A stretch of 64,000 bases of DNA from the NCBI RefSeq assembly GCF_025149915.1, contig NZ_CP102278.1, forward strand, positions 2,208,501 to 2,272,500, given 5' to 3'. The stretch comes from Coprococcus eutactus. GTDB lineage: Bacteria > Bacillota > Clostridia > Lachnospirales > Lachnospiraceae. The notes beneath the pieces are model-generated. The model searched no databases. It worked only from the letters and a program-made list of their open reading frames with translations, and was not told the DNA's origin. Below, piece by piece: positions 26,267-34,459 of the stretch (its first letter is position 1; each line of letters opens with the position of its first letter). Both the position numbers and the translations under genes were made by a program.

Positions 26267-27256
26267 CTAAGATAATGAGCTTCCACGTCTCTTCTCAAGG
26301 AATTTTGACTTCACTATCAGAATATCACCTGTCTGTATCTTCAGATCACCTGTCGGCAGTATAGACATATTATCCCTGAGTACCATATATATATTCACAC
26401 CATACTCCTCCGTAGCCTGGAGTATGGTCCTGCCGCAAAACTTGCTCACATCATCTACGAGCAGTTCTCCAATCTCGTCCACATCAACAACTTTGGACTC
26501 CTCGTTAGCATTGTTCTGATACTGCTCTACAAATCCGGCACTTATGATACCTGTAGGTATCGCTACCAGCAGAACTCCCATAAATGCTATGACTATCGCC
26601 ATGCATTTGCCCATCAGCGTGATCGGGTAAATGTCTCCATATCCCACGGTAAGAACCGTGGACACCGCCCACCATATTCCGCTGAAAGCATTGCTGAACA
26701 CCCCTGGCTGTGCAGCGTGTTCCGTGCTGTACATGCACAGACTGCTCGCCATCATCAATATAAATATGATGAACATAGATGAAATAATCTGCCTGCTCTT
26801 TCTTACCAGTACAATCTTGATGACATTGAAACTATCATACCTCGAGTTGATCCTGAACAGATGAAATATCCTGACGACCCTGAGCATTCTGAATGCCACA
26901 AAACCAGAAAGGAAAAATACCGGTATGATTGTCAAAAGATCGACAACACCGTCATACGATATTAGAAACTTTCCTATCGCCTTTCCTCTGGTGCATGTGG
27001 GATACAAAAAGTCCGCCGTCCATATGCGGAGGGTGTACTCAACACAGAATACGCCTGTAGTCACCCACTCGATAACACTCAGTATTCCATAATATGGTTC
27101 AAGCTGATCGTAGGTCTGCAGGAACATCACCGATATGTTAGACAATATGACAATCACTATAAATATGTCAAATGCCCTGCTCAGCAGATTGCTTTTGTCT
27201 CCTATCTGTATTATGTCAAATATTTGTTTTTTTAGTTTTGTCTTGTTTACCGCCAT
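26267..27256 (-). CDS. Kv-type six-TM potassium channel with C-terminal TrkA-C-like domain
   Basis: 329 residues. Six membrane segments; S4 has spaced arginines (RMLRVVRIFHLFRINSRYD); pore helix and filter SGIWWAVSTVLTVGYGDIYP contain the K+ signature TVGYGD near residue 205. The cytoplasmic C-terminal 90 residues end in ILPTGDLKIQTGDILIVKSK, as in TrkA-C/RCK-C ligand domains. This is a voltage-gated K+ channel homologue of the prokaryotic Kv type. It lies 52 nt after a MotB-like gene on the same strand with no terminator between, so co-transcription with the MotAB-like pair is likely. Confidence 0.9.
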   Translation of the reverse strand: MAVNKTKLKKQIFDIIQIGDKSNLLSRAFDIFIVIVILSNISVMFLQTYDQLEPYYGILSVIEWVTTGVFCVEYTLRIWTADFLYPTCTRGKAIGKFLISYDGVVDLLTIIPVFFLSGFVAFRMLRVVRIFHLFRINSRYDSFNVIKIVLVRKSRQIISSMFIIFILMMASSLCMYSTEHAAQPGVFSNAFSGIWWAVSTVLTVGYGDIYPITLMGKCMAIVIAFMGVLLVAIPTGIISAGFVEQYQNNANEESKVVDVDEIGELLVDDVSKFCGRTILQATEEYGVNIYMVLRDNMSILPTGDLKIQTGDILIVKSKFLEKRRGSSLS

Positions 27257-27308
27257 TGTATCCCTCTTGATTATGCCTGTTAGCTATAGTCCTTCCCCTG
27301 CAGATGGC

Positions 27309-28064
27309 CTATTTATCCTTGAGAATATCCATCATCTCATCTATCATCTCTTCATCCTGAAGTCTGAACTTTATCTCAACACGTCTGGATGCATCCATGT
27401 CAACCTCTCCATCATCACCATATATCGGATTGCTGTAGGACTTTCCATTTGCCGTAAGCACTGTCCTCAGCTGTTCTTCCTGCCCACTGCTGATTATGCC
27501 ATTGCTCTCCGTCAGGCAGTACCTTGCCACCGAAAATGCTCTCTGCTGTGAAAGTTCGAGATTGTATATATAGGAACCATTCGTATCCGTATGTCCCTCT
27601 ATGATTATCTCCGAAACGTAATCCCTGTAATCATCACTTAAAAGTACACTACAATACTTAGGAAGAAACTGGTTGATAAATTTCTTTCCATCCTCCTTCA
27701 GTTCACTGTCCGACACGTCAAACAGCACTCCAGCGTCAAATGTGATCGCACCGGTCTTCTCATCTATCTTAACATTTAGTGAGCTGCCTGAAAACTCATC
27801 CCTGAGTGCCTTTACCAGATCACTTCTGATTCCAGCAATTCTGTCGAGTTCTTTCTGCTGCTCACCAAGCATCTTCTCCTGATCAGCAATTATCTTCTTC
27901 TGCTCGTCAAGCTGTTCCTGTTTGCTCTCATACTGCCTCTTGGACTGCATGAGTGTGAACGATATAATAAGAATAAATATCAGAAGCAGAGCAGCCATCA
28001 TGTCCGAATATGACAACCAGTAGGACGTTTCTTCATCCTCGTGTCTTCTTCTCTTTCTGCTCAT
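27309..28064 (-). CDS. MotB-like protein with OmpA peptidoglycan-binding domain (non-flagellar)
   Basis: 251 residues. A charged N-terminus, then one membrane helix (SYWLSYSDMMAALLLIFILII) with Asp21 at the position of the proton-carrying Asp of MotB. A coiled coil follows (about 48-90), then an OmpA-type domain (EIIIEGHTDTNGSYIYNLELSQQRAFSVARYCL). No flagellar or chemotaxis gene is nearby. The start overlaps the MotA-like stop by 4 nt (ATGA). Related to the stator subunit ZorB of Zorya defence, but no ZorC/D/E gene is adjacent. Confidence 0.88.
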   Translation of the reverse strand: MSRKRRRHEDEETSYWLSYSDMMAALLLIFILIISFTLMQSKRQYESKQEQLDEQKKIIADQEKMLGEQQKELDRIAGIRSDLVKALRDEFSGSSLNVKIDEKTGAITFDAGVLFDVSDSELKEDGKKFINQFLPKYCSVLLSDDYRDYVSEIIIEGHTDTNGSYIYNLELSQQRAFSVARYCLTESNGIISSGQEEQLRTVLTANGKSYSNPIYGDDGEVDMDASRRVEIKFRLQDEEMIDEMMDILKDK

Positions 28065-29080
28065 GACCTATCCTCCCCACTATTTACACCTATAGCCCTC
28101 GGACGGTTTATACGCCCTCTGAATATGTCATTCTGATCCCTTGTCAGTGTTCGGATATCCTCTATATTCTCCCCCATAGCTCTGAGATATGGAAGAAGTT
28201 TTTCCTCTATAGCCTTCTGTGTTGCAAGCATCGCCTCGAGCTGTTTTTTCTGGAAGTGAAGCTCCAGATTGCCGTTGTCGTACGCCGCATCCGGCTTGAC
28301 GTATCTCTTGAATTCAAATATAAACCCATCAAGCTTATGATATGCCTGTTCAAGCACTGACTTAAATATCAGGTTAAATGTCAGAGAAAATATCATTCCA
28401 TATATGGACGTATGGAATGCTACCTTTATTCCATCCATAAGAGGTCCGATACTGTTTGTTATCTCCTCCGCCGAGCCCGTGTTGAACGCCTGGAGTCCAA
28501 TGGAAAGTCCGATGAATGTTCCAAGAATACCAAGTCCCGTCATGGCTCCCGGCACCAGCGAGAGCCTGCCCTTCTCGACCGCATCATCGATAAGCTGATA
28601 GTTTATGAAATCCTCGATATCACAGGAATACTTTCCTTCCTCGTCATTTTCAAGACGTTTCATCTCCTCAATGTAATCAACATACGAGTTTCTGAGATGT
28701 TCCTCGTTAAATATACCATATCTGGTCTCCGTGCGGTAGAGTTCCCACAGAAGCTTCTTTTCCTTGGCATAGTCACCCTTTATGTAGCTTATCGCTATAT
28801 GAAAATCCTCACCCATCTGGTCGATGTGCTTCAGATGCTTATATGCGTACACAAATATAGCACCGGTTATGGCAAACATACACGCACTTATCATCACATT
28901 TGCCAGATTCAGGCTGTCATTCGTGACGTTAAGAAGAATACATATCCCCAGCATCGCCACGTACACAACCGGAAGCCATTTCTTGTTCAGTTCCACCCTC
29001 ATATTCTGCTTCTTGCGAAACGATCTTGCAGCCTTCTCATTCTGCGGTCTGACTGTCTTCAGTCTGTTTCTTTTGTTCAT
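28061..29080 (-). CDS. MotA/TolQ/ExbB-like proton-channel protein (ZorA-like)
   Basis: 339 residues from the ATG at 29080 (GGGAGG, 7 nt). Four membrane segments: about 32-48, 56-80, 180-205 (VPGAMTGLGILGTFIGLSIGLQAF, the MotA/ExbB core) and 225-250 (VAFHTSIYGMIFSLTFNLIF). A cytoplasmic loop lies between TM2 and TM3, and a coiled C-terminal tail of about 80 residues follows TM4. It is shorter than classic ZorA, which has a long tail. With the MotB-like partner it should form an ion-driven stator; the driven process is unknown. Confidence 0.85.
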   Translation of the reverse strand: MNKRNRLKTVRPQNEKAARSFRKKQNMRVELNKKWLPVVYVAMLGICILLNVTNDSLNLANVMISACMFAITGAIFVYAYKHLKHIDQMGEDFHIAISYIKGDYAKEKKLLWELYRTETRYGIFNEEHLRNSYVDYIEEMKRLENDEEGKYSCDIEDFINYQLIDDAVEKGRLSLVPGAMTGLGILGTFIGLSIGLQAFNTGSAEEITNSIGPLMDGIKVAFHTSIYGMIFSLTFNLIFKSVLEQAYHKLDGFIFEFKRYVKPDAAYDNGNLELHFQKKQLEAMLATQKAIEEKLLPYLRAMGENIEDIRTLTRDQNDIFRGRINRPRAIGVNSGEDRS

Positions 29081-29101
29081 ATTGTTTCCTCCCATTGAAC
29101 A

Positions 29102-29171
29102 CCAGCCATGCAAAATTTGCCTTCGGCAAATGGCTGGCGCTACATGTCAAGTTTTCATAGAAAACTTGACA
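29102..29171. repeat. Two tandem hairpins in the leader of the MotA-like operon
   Basis: Hairpin 1: CCAGCC (29102-29107) with GGCTGG (29132-29137), enclosing ATTTGCC-TTC-GGCAAAT (29115-29131). Hairpin 2: TGTCAAGTTTT (29145-29155) with AAAACTTGACA (29161-29171), 11 bp perfect. The compact pair looks like a palindromic repeat unit or a structured leader, starting 22 nt upstream of the start codon. Confidence 0.6.
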
Positions 29172-29523
29172 CATCCATACAATATATCCTTTCTGCCATG
29201 TTTTAAACAACCGGCAGCAGCAGACTCCCCCGTTCCACCTTTTCTATTTTATCATAGTTAAAAAACAGGGATTTTACCAGTTGAAATACTTACTCTTTTT
29301 AATATTTTTAACTGCTATATCCATCACAATGTGCACACCGCACAATTCGCCATATCCTTTTTGTGCATTTTACAAATAAGGTCATATTTTTTTAAATTTT
29401 GAAGATTTTATTTTGCAAAACGTTTTTTTTCTGTACATATTCTGTTCATATTTTATGTTTATACTGAACTCAGTTGTTAAGGAGAACGTAATTTACTCTT
29501 TGTTGTTTAAGTTGTTGTAAAAA
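29172..29523. other. Non-coding AT-rich spacer upstream of the MotA-like operon
   Basis: No supported gene. The promoter of the MotA-like operon should be here, but no clear -35/-10 pair was found. On the plus strand a weak TATACT (29460-29465) is followed by AAGGAG and a short open stretch rich in TTG codons before the terminator at 29524, so a short plus-strand transcript is possible. Confidence 0.4.
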
Positions 29524-29558
29524 AGAACCGCTGAGATTTATCAAGTGGTTCTTTTTTT
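29524..29558. terminator. Bidirectional terminator in the 29.1-29.8 kb spacer
   Basis: AGAACCGCT (29524-29532) pairs with AGTGGTTCT (29544-29552), one G-T pair, with T7 on the right and A-run on the left. No gene on the plus strand ends here, which hints at an unannotated short transcript. Confidence 0.7.
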
Positions 29559-29647
29559 GCGCTTTTTTAGTCTTTTTCCCCAGCAACTTATCGTCTTCAC
29601 ATGTTGCCTATTATCCATAACTTGGCTATTTAGGCGTTAAAGGAATA

Positions 29648-29690
29648 AAAGCTGATATACAGATGAGATCAGAACCTGTACACCAGCTTT
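29648..29690 (-). terminator. Terminator of putP
   Basis: 29648-29662 pairs with 29676-29690 (15 bp with two wobble pairs), followed on the minus strand by TTTTATT. Confidence 0.75.
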
Positions 29691-29775
29691 CCTTGTATTT
29701 ATCTTTTTTATATTTATCTTTATATATTCATCTTCATGTCTATATCTGTCAACTCAATATGCAAGGACGTATTTC

Positions 29776-31257
29776 CTACTCTGTAGGAAGCTTTGCCTGC
29801 TCAAATATCTCAGCAACCTTGTCATCAGGCTTCTTTGTGAGAAGTGAGACCACAATGGCTGTGATAAATGCTGCTGCAAATCCAGGAACGATCTCATAAA
29901 GTCCTGTTGGTGTTGCAAGGAACTTGTACCAGAGCATGTCAACAGCAAATCCGACTATGATAGAAGCAAGCGCTCCGTTGTAATTCAGTCGCTTCCAGTA
30001 CAGTGACAGAACGATGACCGGTCCAAACGCTGAACCGAAAGCGCCCCATGCATTTGACACGAGTGCCATGATTCCCTCGCAGTCTGGGTTCATAGCTATG
30101 GCAAGTGCCACAACTGAGATGATGATTACCACAATTCTTCCTGCCCAGAGCATCTCCTTGTCAGATGCACTCTTCCTGAATATAGGCTTGTACACATCAG
30201 ACGAAAATGCTGATGATGAAGCAAGGAGCTGTGAATCAGCTGTACTCATGGACGCTGCAAGGATAGCTGAGAGAAGTATACCAGCTACAAGTGCAGGGAA
30301 CACGCCTCTTACAAGTCTGATGAATACCTGTGAGTTGTCTGTAAGTCCGCCACCGAGATACTTAAGGCCGACCATACCAACTACGGATGCCATAACGAGA
30401 ATGATTCCTGTCCAGCAAGTACCGACTATTCTGGACTTCTTCATCTCCTTCTCTGACTTGATCGAAATGTATCTTATAAGAATATGTGGCATACCCATAT
30501 ATCCAAGTCCCCATGCAAGTCCTGATATGATATTGATCACACTGGTCTTGTCAAATGAACCACTTATAAGGGCATTGTAATAATTGTCTGGAATGACAAC
30601 ATCAGGTGCTATAAAGCCAGCGCCCTGCATGGTGATGACCGCAATGATAGGTGCGATCATGAGAGCTGCAAGCATCAGAAGTCCCTGGAAGAAATCCGTC
30701 CAGCACACTGCATTAAAACCACCAAGGAATGTGTACACGATGATGATGACTGCAGCGCCGATCATGGCTGTATTCCTGTCGATGCCCATAACAGTATTGA
30801 ACAGAGTACCGCAGGCCGATATACTTGACGCAGCGTATATACAATATGCAACCACAAATATAACTGCACATATTATGAGAAGCAGCTTATTGTCTGACTG
30901 AAAACGATTTGTCAGATACTGAGGTATAGTGATCGAATCGTTGTACGCTATCGAGAATCTTCTGAGTCTCGGTGCTATGAATATCCAAGCACATGCTGTT
31001 CCGATGAACAGACCAACTGATATCCACATGTTGCTGAGTCCTGTCGCATAGAATGCTCCGGGCAGTCCCATGAGAACCCACGCACTCATATCAGAGGCTC
31101 CGGCGCTGAGTGCAGCCACCAGACCATTCATATCTCTTCCTCCAAGGAAATAATCCTTCTCTCCGGCATTCCCCTTGGATTTGAAGAAGAAATAAATTCC
31201 TACACCGATTACCAGGACAAAATACGCTATAAACGCAATCATCTCGTAAACATTCAT
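29776..31257 (-). CDS. putP: Sodium/proline symporter
   Basis: 493 residues of the SSS family with about 13 membrane segments. Typical PutP stretches: KDYFLGGRDMNGLVAALSAGASDMSAWVLMGLPGA, GGFNAVCWTDFFQGLLML, LSAILAASMSTADSQLLASSSAFSSD. Imports proline with Na+. Monocistronic, though proline import may feed the oxidase cluster at 47-53 kb (speculative). Confidence 0.93.
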   Translation of the reverse strand: MNVYEMIAFIAYFVLVIGVGIYFFFKSKGNAGEKDYFLGGRDMNGLVAALSAGASDMSAWVLMGLPGAFYATGLSNMWISVGLFIGTACAWIFIAPRLRRFSIAYNDSITIPQYLTNRFQSDNKLLLIICAVIFVVAYCIYAASSISACGTLFNTVMGIDRNTAMIGAAVIIIVYTFLGGFNAVCWTDFFQGLLMLAALMIAPIIAVITMQGAGFIAPDVVIPDNYYNALISGSFDKTSVINIISGLAWGLGYMGMPHILIRYISIKSEKEMKKSRIVGTCWTGIILVMASVVGMVGLKYLGGGLTDNSQVFIRLVRGVFPALVAGILLSAILAASMSTADSQLLASSSAFSSDVYKPIFRKSASDKEMLWAGRIVVIIISVVALAIAMNPDCEGIMALVSNAWGAFGSAFGPVIVLSLYWKRLNYNGALASIIVGFAVDMLWYKFLATPTGLYEIVPGFAAAFITAIVVSLLTKKPDDKVAEIFEQAKLPTE

Positions 31258-31499
31258 TAGTTAATCCACCTTCCATAATAATTATAATTTATCTGCTCCG
31301 CACCAACTTTACCACTGCAGTGCAGTATCTCACTGTCAGTGCACATAACAAAGCAAATTTTACACGGAAATATACCAAAATGCAAGGTTTTTCAGCATTT
31401 AGCGATTTTATCTGTTTTGCCAGTTTTCTGGCGGCAGGCCTCACAGCTGATATCTGCCAGTGCAAACCTCCCAAGCTAACTGCCTGATCCCTTCCTGAT
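31258..31499. other. Spacer between putP and the paaK terminator
   Basis: The putP promoter should lie here. A TATAAT at about 31282-31287 (minus strand) lacks a good -35 partner. A short repeat of CACTG/CAGTG units (31312-31342) can form small hairpins. No gene seen. Confidence 0.4.
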
Positions 31500-31568
31500 A
31501 AAACAGCCGGCTCACGGCGGCATGTCCGGTCGCGATCCCGGAAAGCTCACCATTGAGCCGGCTGTTTT
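31500..31568. terminator. Terminator after the CoA ligase gene
   Basis: AAAACAGCCGGCTCA (31500-31514) pairs perfectly with 31554-31568; A-run and T-run flank it, so it works in both directions. The 39-nt loop contains further GC-rich pairing. Confidence 0.9.
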
Positions 31569-31640
31569 ATTCTCTCTATATAGTCTTTTAATCTCAAACT
31601 TTTCAGTCCTGTGATTCGTCTGACTAGCTAAGCTTACTAA

Positions 31641-32966
31641 TTAGAATCCGATATGTCTGTTATCTGTGATTCTCTTTGCCTTACCCTCTGAACGTGGAAT
31701 GGTCTTAGGCGGAACCAGCTCAACCTTTGCGCTGATAAGCAGTGTCTGCTTGATATTTGTCTTGATGCGGGATGCAATAGCCGCAAGCTTTGCAGCATCG
31801 CCCATATCCACATCTTCCTTGAGCTCTACCTGAACTGTCAGCTTATCCTGTGAATTCACACGATCAACCACGATCATATAATGAGCTGAAGCCTCCTCCA
31901 CGCCGAGAAGGACTGACTCTATCTGACTAGGGAATACATTTACACCACGGATTACAAGCATGTCGTCTGTACGGCCTGTGATACGGCTCATCTTGACTGT
32001 TGTTCTTCCACATGCACATGTGCCGTGTGTTAGTGTGCATATGTCATGTGTCCTGTATCTGATCATAGGTGTACCTGTCTTGGTAAGGGTTGTAAACACA
32101 AGCTCTCCAGGAACTCCGTCTGGAAGCGGCTCCTCTGTGACAGGATCAATGATCTCTGCAAGAACATGATCCTCGTTGATGTGCATTCCGTTCTTCTCGA
32201 AGCACTCAAATGCAACACCAGGTCCACCGATCTCTGTTAGTCCATATATATCAAATGCATCGAAGTCAAGAAGCTCCTCAAGGTGCTGTCTCATCTCCTC
32301 TGTCCAAGGTTCTGCTCCGAAGTAGCCTGACTTGATCTTCAGTTCTGATGGATCGATGCCCATTTCCCTGATGGTCTCTGCGAGGTATGTAGCATATGAA
32401 GGTGTACAGCAAAGCATGGTTGCGCCGAGCTCTTTCATCATCATGATCTGTCTCTGTGTGTTGCCTGATGACATCGGAACTACCATGGCACCAACCTTAG
32501 TCGCGCCCTGATGTGCTCCAAGTCCACCTGTGAACAATCCATAACCATAAGCTATCTGGATGACATCATCCTCTCCGCCACCAGCGCACTTGATAGCTCT
32601 GGCTACCATCTCCGTCCACACATCTATATCATTCTGGGTGTAGCCAGATACAACAGGCTTACCTGTGGTTCCTGATGAACCCTGGATTCTGATGATGTCC
32701 TTCCTGTCTGCTGCAAACAGTCCAAATGGGAAGTTATCCCTGAGATCTGTCTTCTGCATAAATGGCAGCTTGACGATATCGTCTATGCTGTTTATATCCT
32801 CCGGCTTTACTCCCGCCTCGTCCATTCTGGCTCTGTATGCCGGTACATTTGCATATTCAAGTTCTACTGTCTTTCTGAGTCTCTCACCCTGAAGCTTTCT
32901 TCTCTCCTCAGGATCCATACACTCCATCTCTTTATTGTAGATGTAATGAATCTTCTTCTGTCTCAT
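31641..32966 (-). CDS. paaK: Phenylacetate-CoA ligase family protein
   Basis: 441 residues from ATG 32966 (GGAGG 11 nt upstream). Adenylate-forming enzyme: IQGSSGTTGKPVVSGYTQND is the nucleotide motif, then YGYGLFTGGLGAHQGATKVGA, DIYGLTEIGGPGVAFEC, RYRTHDI and a C-terminal lid (GRTDDMLVIRGVNVFPSQIE). It activates an aryl acetate to the CoA thioester. In gut Clostridia such stand-alone genes usually accompany amino-acid fermentation; no iorAB gene is adjacent here. Strong own promoter. Confidence 0.93.
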   Translation of the reverse strand: MRQKKIHYIYNKEMECMDPEERRKLQGERLRKTVELEYANVPAYRARMDEAGVKPEDINSIDDIVKLPFMQKTDLRDNFPFGLFAADRKDIIRIQGSSGTTGKPVVSGYTQNDIDVWTEMVARAIKCAGGGEDDVIQIAYGYGLFTGGLGAHQGATKVGAMVVPMSSGNTQRQIMMMKELGATMLCCTPSYATYLAETIREMGIDPSELKIKSGYFGAEPWTEEMRQHLEELLDFDAFDIYGLTEIGGPGVAFECFEKNGMHINEDHVLAEIIDPVTEEPLPDGVPGELVFTTLTKTGTPMIRYRTHDICTLTHGTCACGRTTVKMSRITGRTDDMLVIRGVNVFPSQIESVLLGVEEASAHYMIVVDRVNSQDKLTVQVELKEDVDMGDAAKLAAIASRIKTNIKQTLLISAKVELVPPKTIPRSEGKAKRITDNRHIGF

Positions 32967-33054
32967 AACTTCACTGTCCTCCATAAGATAAATCAGGTCA
33001 ACCTTTGTGCAACCTGCCGATTTTGTATAACGCTTTAGCGCGCCAAACAACTAA

Positions 33055-33083
33055 ATTGTACATATATATAAGGACTATGTCAA
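33055..33083 (-). promoter_or_regulatory. Promoter of the CoA ligase gene
   Basis: Minus strand TTGACA (33078-33083), 17 bp, TACAAT (33055-33060): near consensus. Confidence 0.8.
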
Positions 33084-33188
33084 GGAAAAGCCATTAATCG
33101 CGGAATATTCGCAGGATAATTTCCATATATTTCTGAGTCAGCATCGAATATTTGCGGTAAAAAGACATCTTTGCCACATAACTTGCTC

Positions 33189-33217
33189 TTGCATTCCGGA
33201 TTTTCAAGTCGTATATT
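33189..33217 (+). promoter_or_regulatory. Promoter of the thi operon
   Basis: TTGCAT (33189-33194), 17 bp, TATATT (33212-33217), just upstream of the riboswitch. Confidence 0.6.
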
Positions 33218-33235
33218 AGTATTTGATAACAAAAT

Positions 33236-33330
33236 AAGGACGCGGGAGCTTGTAGTACAGGCTGAGAGGAAGGTACAACCTTCGACCGAAAACCTGATTT
33301 GGATAATGCCAACGTAGGGATGCCTAATAG
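33236..33330 (+). promoter_or_regulatory. TPP riboswitch (THI element)
   Basis: The conserved blocks are present in order: GCGGGAGC, GGCTGAGAGGA (33260-33270), ACCTGATTTGGATAATGCCA (33292-33311) and CGTAGGGA. It senses thiamine pyrophosphate and controls thiSGHE. An imperfect hairpin (GAACGGCT with AGCCGGTTC, 33333-33374) and a terminator follow. Confidence 0.95.
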
Positions 33331-33415
33331 TGAACGGCTGTAAGCTCTTTAATGCTTCACACAAGCCGGTTCTTTTCCATAACATCTAGGAATTTATTAG
33401 AGTGCAAATTTTATT

Positions 33416-33444
33416 GGAGTTACCAGATCGGTAACTCCTTTTTT
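33416..33444 (+). terminator. Riboswitch-controlled terminator before thiS
   Basis: GGAGTTACC (33416-33424) pairs with GGTAACTCC (33430-33438), followed by T6. It lies between the riboswitch and the thiS ribosome site, so TPP binding should cause early termination. Confidence 0.88.
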
Positions 33445-33475
33445 GTGCAGATAAAAGACTTTGGAGGAAAGTGCT

Positions 33476-33676
33476 ATGGTAACAGTGAACGGAAAAGCTC
33501 TCGACATCACCGGCCAGAATCTGGCGGCATTTCTCGAGGAATCCGGCTACAAACCGGTGCGCATAGTTGTTGAGATCAACGAGGAGATCATACCGAGAGA
33601 GACTTACGCAGACATTACATTTAACGACGGCGACTGTGTGGAGGTCGTGAGTTTCATGGGAGGAGGAGCATTATAA
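33476..33676 (+). CDS. thiS: Thiamine sulfur carrier protein ThiS (with extended C-terminus)
   Basis: 66 residues from the ATG at 33476 (GGAGG 7 nt upstream). Ubiquitin-like fold: [21 protein letters not shown], then [16 protein letters not shown]. ThiS normally ends in Gly-Gly, which is adenylylated and thiocarboxylated; here two residues (Ala-Leu) follow GGG before the stop. Either they are removed or the thiocarboxylate chemistry needs trimming. The extra codons coincide with the thiG ribosome site, and the stop overlaps the thiG start (TAATG). Confidence 0.9.
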   Translation: MVTVNGKALDITGQNLAAFLEESGYKPVRIVVEINEEIIPRETYADITFNDGDCVEVVSFMGGGAL

Positions 33677-34446
33677 TGAAAGAAGACAAGCTGATAATCG
33701 GAGGACACGAATTCAATTCAAGATTTATTCTGGGTTCAGGAAAGTATTCCATGAAGCTGATCAAATCAGCCATAAAGGACGCTGGAGCAGAAATCATCAC
33801 TCTGGCCGTCCGCCGTGCAAATACAAAGGAAGAGGAAAATATACTTGATTTCATACCGGAGGGAGTTACTCTCCTGCCAAATACAAGCGGCGCGAGGAAT
33901 GCCGAGGAGGCCGTGCGCATAGCAAGGCTTGCAAGGGCTTTGGGCTGTGGAGACTTCGTGAAGGTTGAGATCATGCGTGACAGCAAATATCTCCTTCCCG
34001 ACAACCAGGAAACGATAAGGGCAACCGAAGCACTGGCAAATGAAGGATTTGTTGTATTGCCTTACATGTACCCGGACCTGAATGCCGCCCGTGATCTGGT
34101 AAACGCGGGAGCCGCAGCAGTCATGCCCCTTGCATCACCTATAGGCTCTAATAAGGGACTGGCTACTAAAGACTTCATCCAGATCCTCATCGACGAGATC
34201 GAGCTTCCGATCATAGTTGACGCCGGTATCGGAAGGCCATCCCAGGCATGTGAAGCCATGGAGATGGGCGCTGCCGCCATCATGGCCAACACTGCCCTCG
34301 CCACAGCCGGAAATCTGCCACTCATGGCATCGGCATTCAAGGACGCAATAAATGCAGGCCGAAAGGCTTATCTGGCAGGTCTTGGAAGAGTTCTCACCAG
34401 AGGGGCATCCGCTTCAGATCCACTGACCGGATTTCTGCATGACTAA
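33676..34446 (+). CDS. thiG: Thiazole synthase
   Basis: 256 residues, TIM barrel: [94 protein letters not shown]. Combines deoxyxylulose 5-phosphate, dehydroglycine and the ThiS sulfur into the thiazole. Start overlaps the thiS stop. Confidence 0.97.
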   Translation: MKEDKLIIGGHEFNSRFILGSGKYSMKLIKSAIKDAGAEIITLAVRRANTKEEENILDFIPEGVTLLPNTSGARNAEEAVRIARLARALGCGDFVKVEIMRDSKYLLPDNQETIRATEALANEGFVVLPYMYPDLNAARDLVNAGAAAVMPLASPIGSNKGLATKDFIQILIDEIELPIIVDAGIGRPSQACEAMEMGAAAIMANTALATAGNLPLMASAFKDAINAGRKAYLAGLGRVLTRGASASDPLTGFLHD

Positions 34447-34459
34447 AGGAGGGGCTCAG

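Noticed and set aside
26267..29080. Complete Zorya defence system
   Set aside because: Only ZorA/ZorB-like stator proteins are present; no ZorC, ZorD or ZorE gene in the flanks.
28412..29098. 228-codon plus-strand open frame
   Set aside because: Antisense to the MotA-like gene, no ribosome site, His/Cys-rich shadow composition.
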